In this document: one piece after another, positions 62,066 to 64,000 of the stretch | Layout of the letters: each line of letters opens with the position of its first letter | Position numbering within the stretch: position 1 is the first letter of the stretch | DNA from: Saprospiraceae bacterium | Lineage (GTDB): Bacteria > Bacteroidota > Bacteroidia > Chitinophagales > Saprospiraceae | Direction of reading: 5' to 3' | Assembly: GCA_041392805.1 (NCBI GenBank) | Contig: JAWKLJ010000001.1 | Span: forward strand, 4,834,501 to 4,898,500 | DNA length: 64,000 bases | Translations under genes and position numbers: made by a program | The notes under the pieces: model-generated | The model's input: only the letters and a program-made list of their open reading frames with translations | Told to the model about the DNA's origin: nothing | The model's database searches: none

Positions 62066-64000
62066 ATGAAAGCTAGTCAGACATACCAACATCATACCTT
62101 GACAAAATTCTTCCTTGCATGGATATTGCTCTCTATGATCGCTGCTTGCAACACGAAAGAAAAGCCCGTCGTAGAGGGGTTTGAATCAGACCCCAGTGTT
62201 CACTGGATCGAAGATGGTCGAGCCCTACCAGTTGCAGATTCCTTATTTTATCTTGACCATCCGGCACCGCTTTTTCGGAAGACCTTCCTAGCAAACCAAG
62301 GTATTGCGCAGGCCAGGTTGTACATTACTGCCGCCGGTTATTACCAAGCCTCGATCAATGGCGAACGCATTGGACAAAATGTGTTGGATCCGGCCTGGAC
62401 CGATTTTAGCAAAAGAATTTACTACACGGAATATGACGTCACTGCCCTGGTCAAGGCTGGCGACAATTGCATGGGTGTTATACTTGGCAATGGTTTTTAT
62501 AATCCCTTACCCTTGAGAAAGTGGGGACAACGAAATTTAAGGAATGATCTTGCCGTTGGAAAGCCCACTTTTTTAGCCAAATTAGTGATCGACTACGAGC
62601 ATGGTGATTCGGAAGCTATCGTTTCGGATACGACCTGGAAATATACGGATGGCCCCATCTTGAGAAACGATGTTTACCTGGGCGTCGACTATGATGCGCG
62701 CCGGGAAATAAAAGGATGGGACGTTCCTGGTGGGGATGATATAAGGTGGCAACCTGTCAAACTGGGGGATGGCCCGGGAGGTGAATTGCAAAAAGCCTTC
62801 TTCCCACCCGTTCAAATCACCCGGGAAATAACGCCTGTAGGTATCGCTTCTCCCCAGCCGGGCATCTACATCGTCGATATGGGCGAAAATTTTACGGGTA
62901 CCTATAAAATCAAGTTGTCAGGAAACACCGGAGACACCATTTCTTTCCGCTTTGGCGAGCGGATTTATGAGGACGGAACACTGAATCCCATGACAGCGGT
63001 GATAGGACAGATTAAACGAAAAGGGGTGGGTGGCCCCGGCGCGCCTGACATTGCCTGGCAAGGCGGCCGTTACATCATCGGCGAAGCTAGCAACGCCTGG
63101 TACCAACCGGATTTCACCTACCATACCTACCGATATATGGAAATCGCGGGCTTGGATAAAAAGCCACAAATATCGGATGTGAAAGGCTTATCCATACATT
63201 CCAACGTTACCCACCAAAATAGCTTTTCCTGTTCTTCGGAATTACTGAATTCGATCCAGGAAGCGACGGAAAGAACTTTTCTGGCCAACCTCGTCAGTGT
63301 CCAGTCGGATTGCGCCGCCCGCGAGAAATTTGGTTATGGCGGAGACTTAATTGCCACCATGGAATCGTTCATGTACAACTTTGATATGCAGGCTTTTTAT
63401 CACAAGACCCTTTACGATTGGGTAGACGCCATGAACGATTCGGTCTTTGTGGATACGGCGCCTTTCGTTGGCATTAAATACTGCGGCATCAGCTGGGAGT
63501 CTGCCTTTCTGATCACTCAATATTACCTGTACCTTTACTACAACGATACGGCGATCATCGAGGAACTATACGCGCTGGATAAGCAATGGATGGATAAAGT
63601 CGCCCGCATCCATCCGGACGGGATCGTTGACGACGGCCTGAGTGACCATGAATCGCTGGAGCCCGTTCCGGTTCGTTTAACGGGTACAAGCCATTACTTG
63701 CAATGTGCCCGCATCATGAAGACCTTTGCCCGGTTGATGGGTGACCAGGCTAATGAAGCGAAATATGAAAAACTGGCTGAAAAACTACAGCAACTGGTGA
63801 AAGCGGAATTCTGGGATCAACCCGTAGCCGGAAAAATTAACCGGCAAACGCTGTTTTCTACCTTGCTGTACCACGGCATTGTACCCCCCGATGAAATCGA
63901 CGCCGCCAAAGACTCCTTGTTAAACGCCGTGCGAAACGGCCCCTCCGGGCATTTCAATACCGGTATCTTTGGGACCAAATATGTCCTGGAGGCGCTATCG
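62066..64000 (+). CDS. alpha-L-rhamnosidase (GH78), partial
   Basis: 645 codons to the edge of the window, with the C-terminus cut off. A lipobox-like LLSMIAAC ends the signal. An N-terminal beta-sandwich (ARLYITAAGYYQASINGERIG, TEYDVTALVKAGDN) is followed by a second domain and the start of the catalytic (alpha/alpha)6 barrel: SDCAAREKFGYGGD, matching the family DCPQRE..GWTGD motif with its catalytic acid, and the SDHESLEP stretch. It would release rhamnose from plant or microbial glycans outside the membrane. It follows the DUF1501 gene by 68 bp. Confidence 0.9.
   Translation, partial: MKASQTYQHHTLTKFFLAWILLSMIAACNTKEKPVVEGFESDPSVHWIEDGRALPVADSLFYLDHPAPLFRKTFLANQGIAQARLYITAAGYYQASINGERIGQNVLDPAWTDFSKRIYYTEYDVTALVKAGDNCMGVILGNGFYNPLPLRKWGQRNLRNDLAVGKPTFLAKLVIDYEHGDSEAIVSDTTWKYTDGPILRNDVYLGVDYDARREIKGWDVPGGDDIRWQPVKLGDGPGGELQKAFFPPVQITREITPVGIASPQPGIYIVDMGENFTGTYKIKLSGNTGDTISFRFGERIYEDGTLNPMTAVIGQIKRKGVGGPGAPDIAWQGGRYIIGEASNAWYQPDFTYHTYRYMEIAGLDKKPQISDVKGLSIHSNVTHQNSFSCSSELLNSIQEATERTFLANLVSVQSDCAAREKFGYGGDLIATMESFMYNFDMQAFYHKTLYDWVDAMNDSVFVDTAPFVGIKYCGISWESAFLITQYYLYLYYNDTAIIEELYALDKQWMDKVARIHPDGIVDDGLSDHESLEPVPVRLTGTSHYLQCARIMKTFARLMGDQANEAKYEKLAEKLQQLVKAEFWDQPVAGKINRQTLFSTLLYHGIVPPDEIDAAKDSLLNAVRNGPSGHFNTGIFGTKYVLEALS

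Overview
The window looks like a chromosomal segment of a Bacteroidota member, most likely of the class Saprospiria (Saprospiraceae/Lewinella/Haliscomenobacter relatives). The support is: several proteins with type IX secretion (T9SS) type A sorting tails, one with a gliding-motility-type (type B) tail, a PorP/SprF gene, upstream -7 boxes of the Bacteroidota form TAnnTTTG, and almost no Shine-Dalgarno sequences. There are no rRNA or tRNA genes, no CRISPR array and no intact transposase.

Layout. 1-13.4 kb is mostly housekeeping: a START-like protein (cut by the edge), truA, small unknown proteins, a FemAB-like acyltransferase, an M1 aminopeptidase lipoprotein next to an alanine/sodium symporter, a lytic transglycosylase, thymidine kinase and a rhomboid protease. 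13.7-38.3 kb is the centrepiece, a block of very large secreted proteins: an animal-type heme peroxidase with a dockerin-like module, an atypical LuxR-type regulator, a 2306-residue and a 1319-residue protein sharing the same C-terminal module set, a small cohesin-like protein, an 1823-residue protein with five cohesin-like domains plus SprB-like repeats, and its PorP/SprF partner. 38.5-46.7 kb holds a flotillin/YqiJ membrane set, a serine hydrolase, and a PadR regulator with an FtsX-type permease. 46.7-47.45 kb is a gene-free stretch full of palindromes and a C-rich tandem array. 47.4-50.9 kb carries an esterase and a TrpXYZ-like ABC transporter. 51.4-64 kb holds an aspartyl protease, a three-domain glycogen-binding-like protein, a ceramidase-like lipid hydrolase, a HiPIP, and a set usual in Planctomycetes (beta-propeller/HEAT protein, PSCyt1-DUF1549-DUF1553 protein, DUF1501 protein), ending in an alpha-L-rhamnosidase cut by the edge.

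How the genes may work together. The central block reads as one surface-assembly locus. Three exported proteins carry a dockerin-like pair of helix-loop motifs next to a cohesin-like domain. Two further proteins supply one and five cohesin-like domains, and the sortase-like T9SS machinery could anchor them all. The two giant HYR-like proteins share the same upstream control block: a 19-bp inverted repeat (AATACC-N7-GGGTAT) placed exactly 21 bp before TATATTTG, then an unusually long leader. The leader of the larger gene contains three hairpins whose loops present the same ACGACGACA string. The regulator gene just upstream has glycine in place of the phosphoacceptor aspartate, so it probably does not answer to a normal sensor kinase. 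This combination (operator, structured leader, phosphorylation-independent regulator, cohesin/dockerin-like T9SS cargo and a heme peroxidase) is the best candidate here for an undescribed system. All of it is inferred from sequence alone; no alignments or searches were run.
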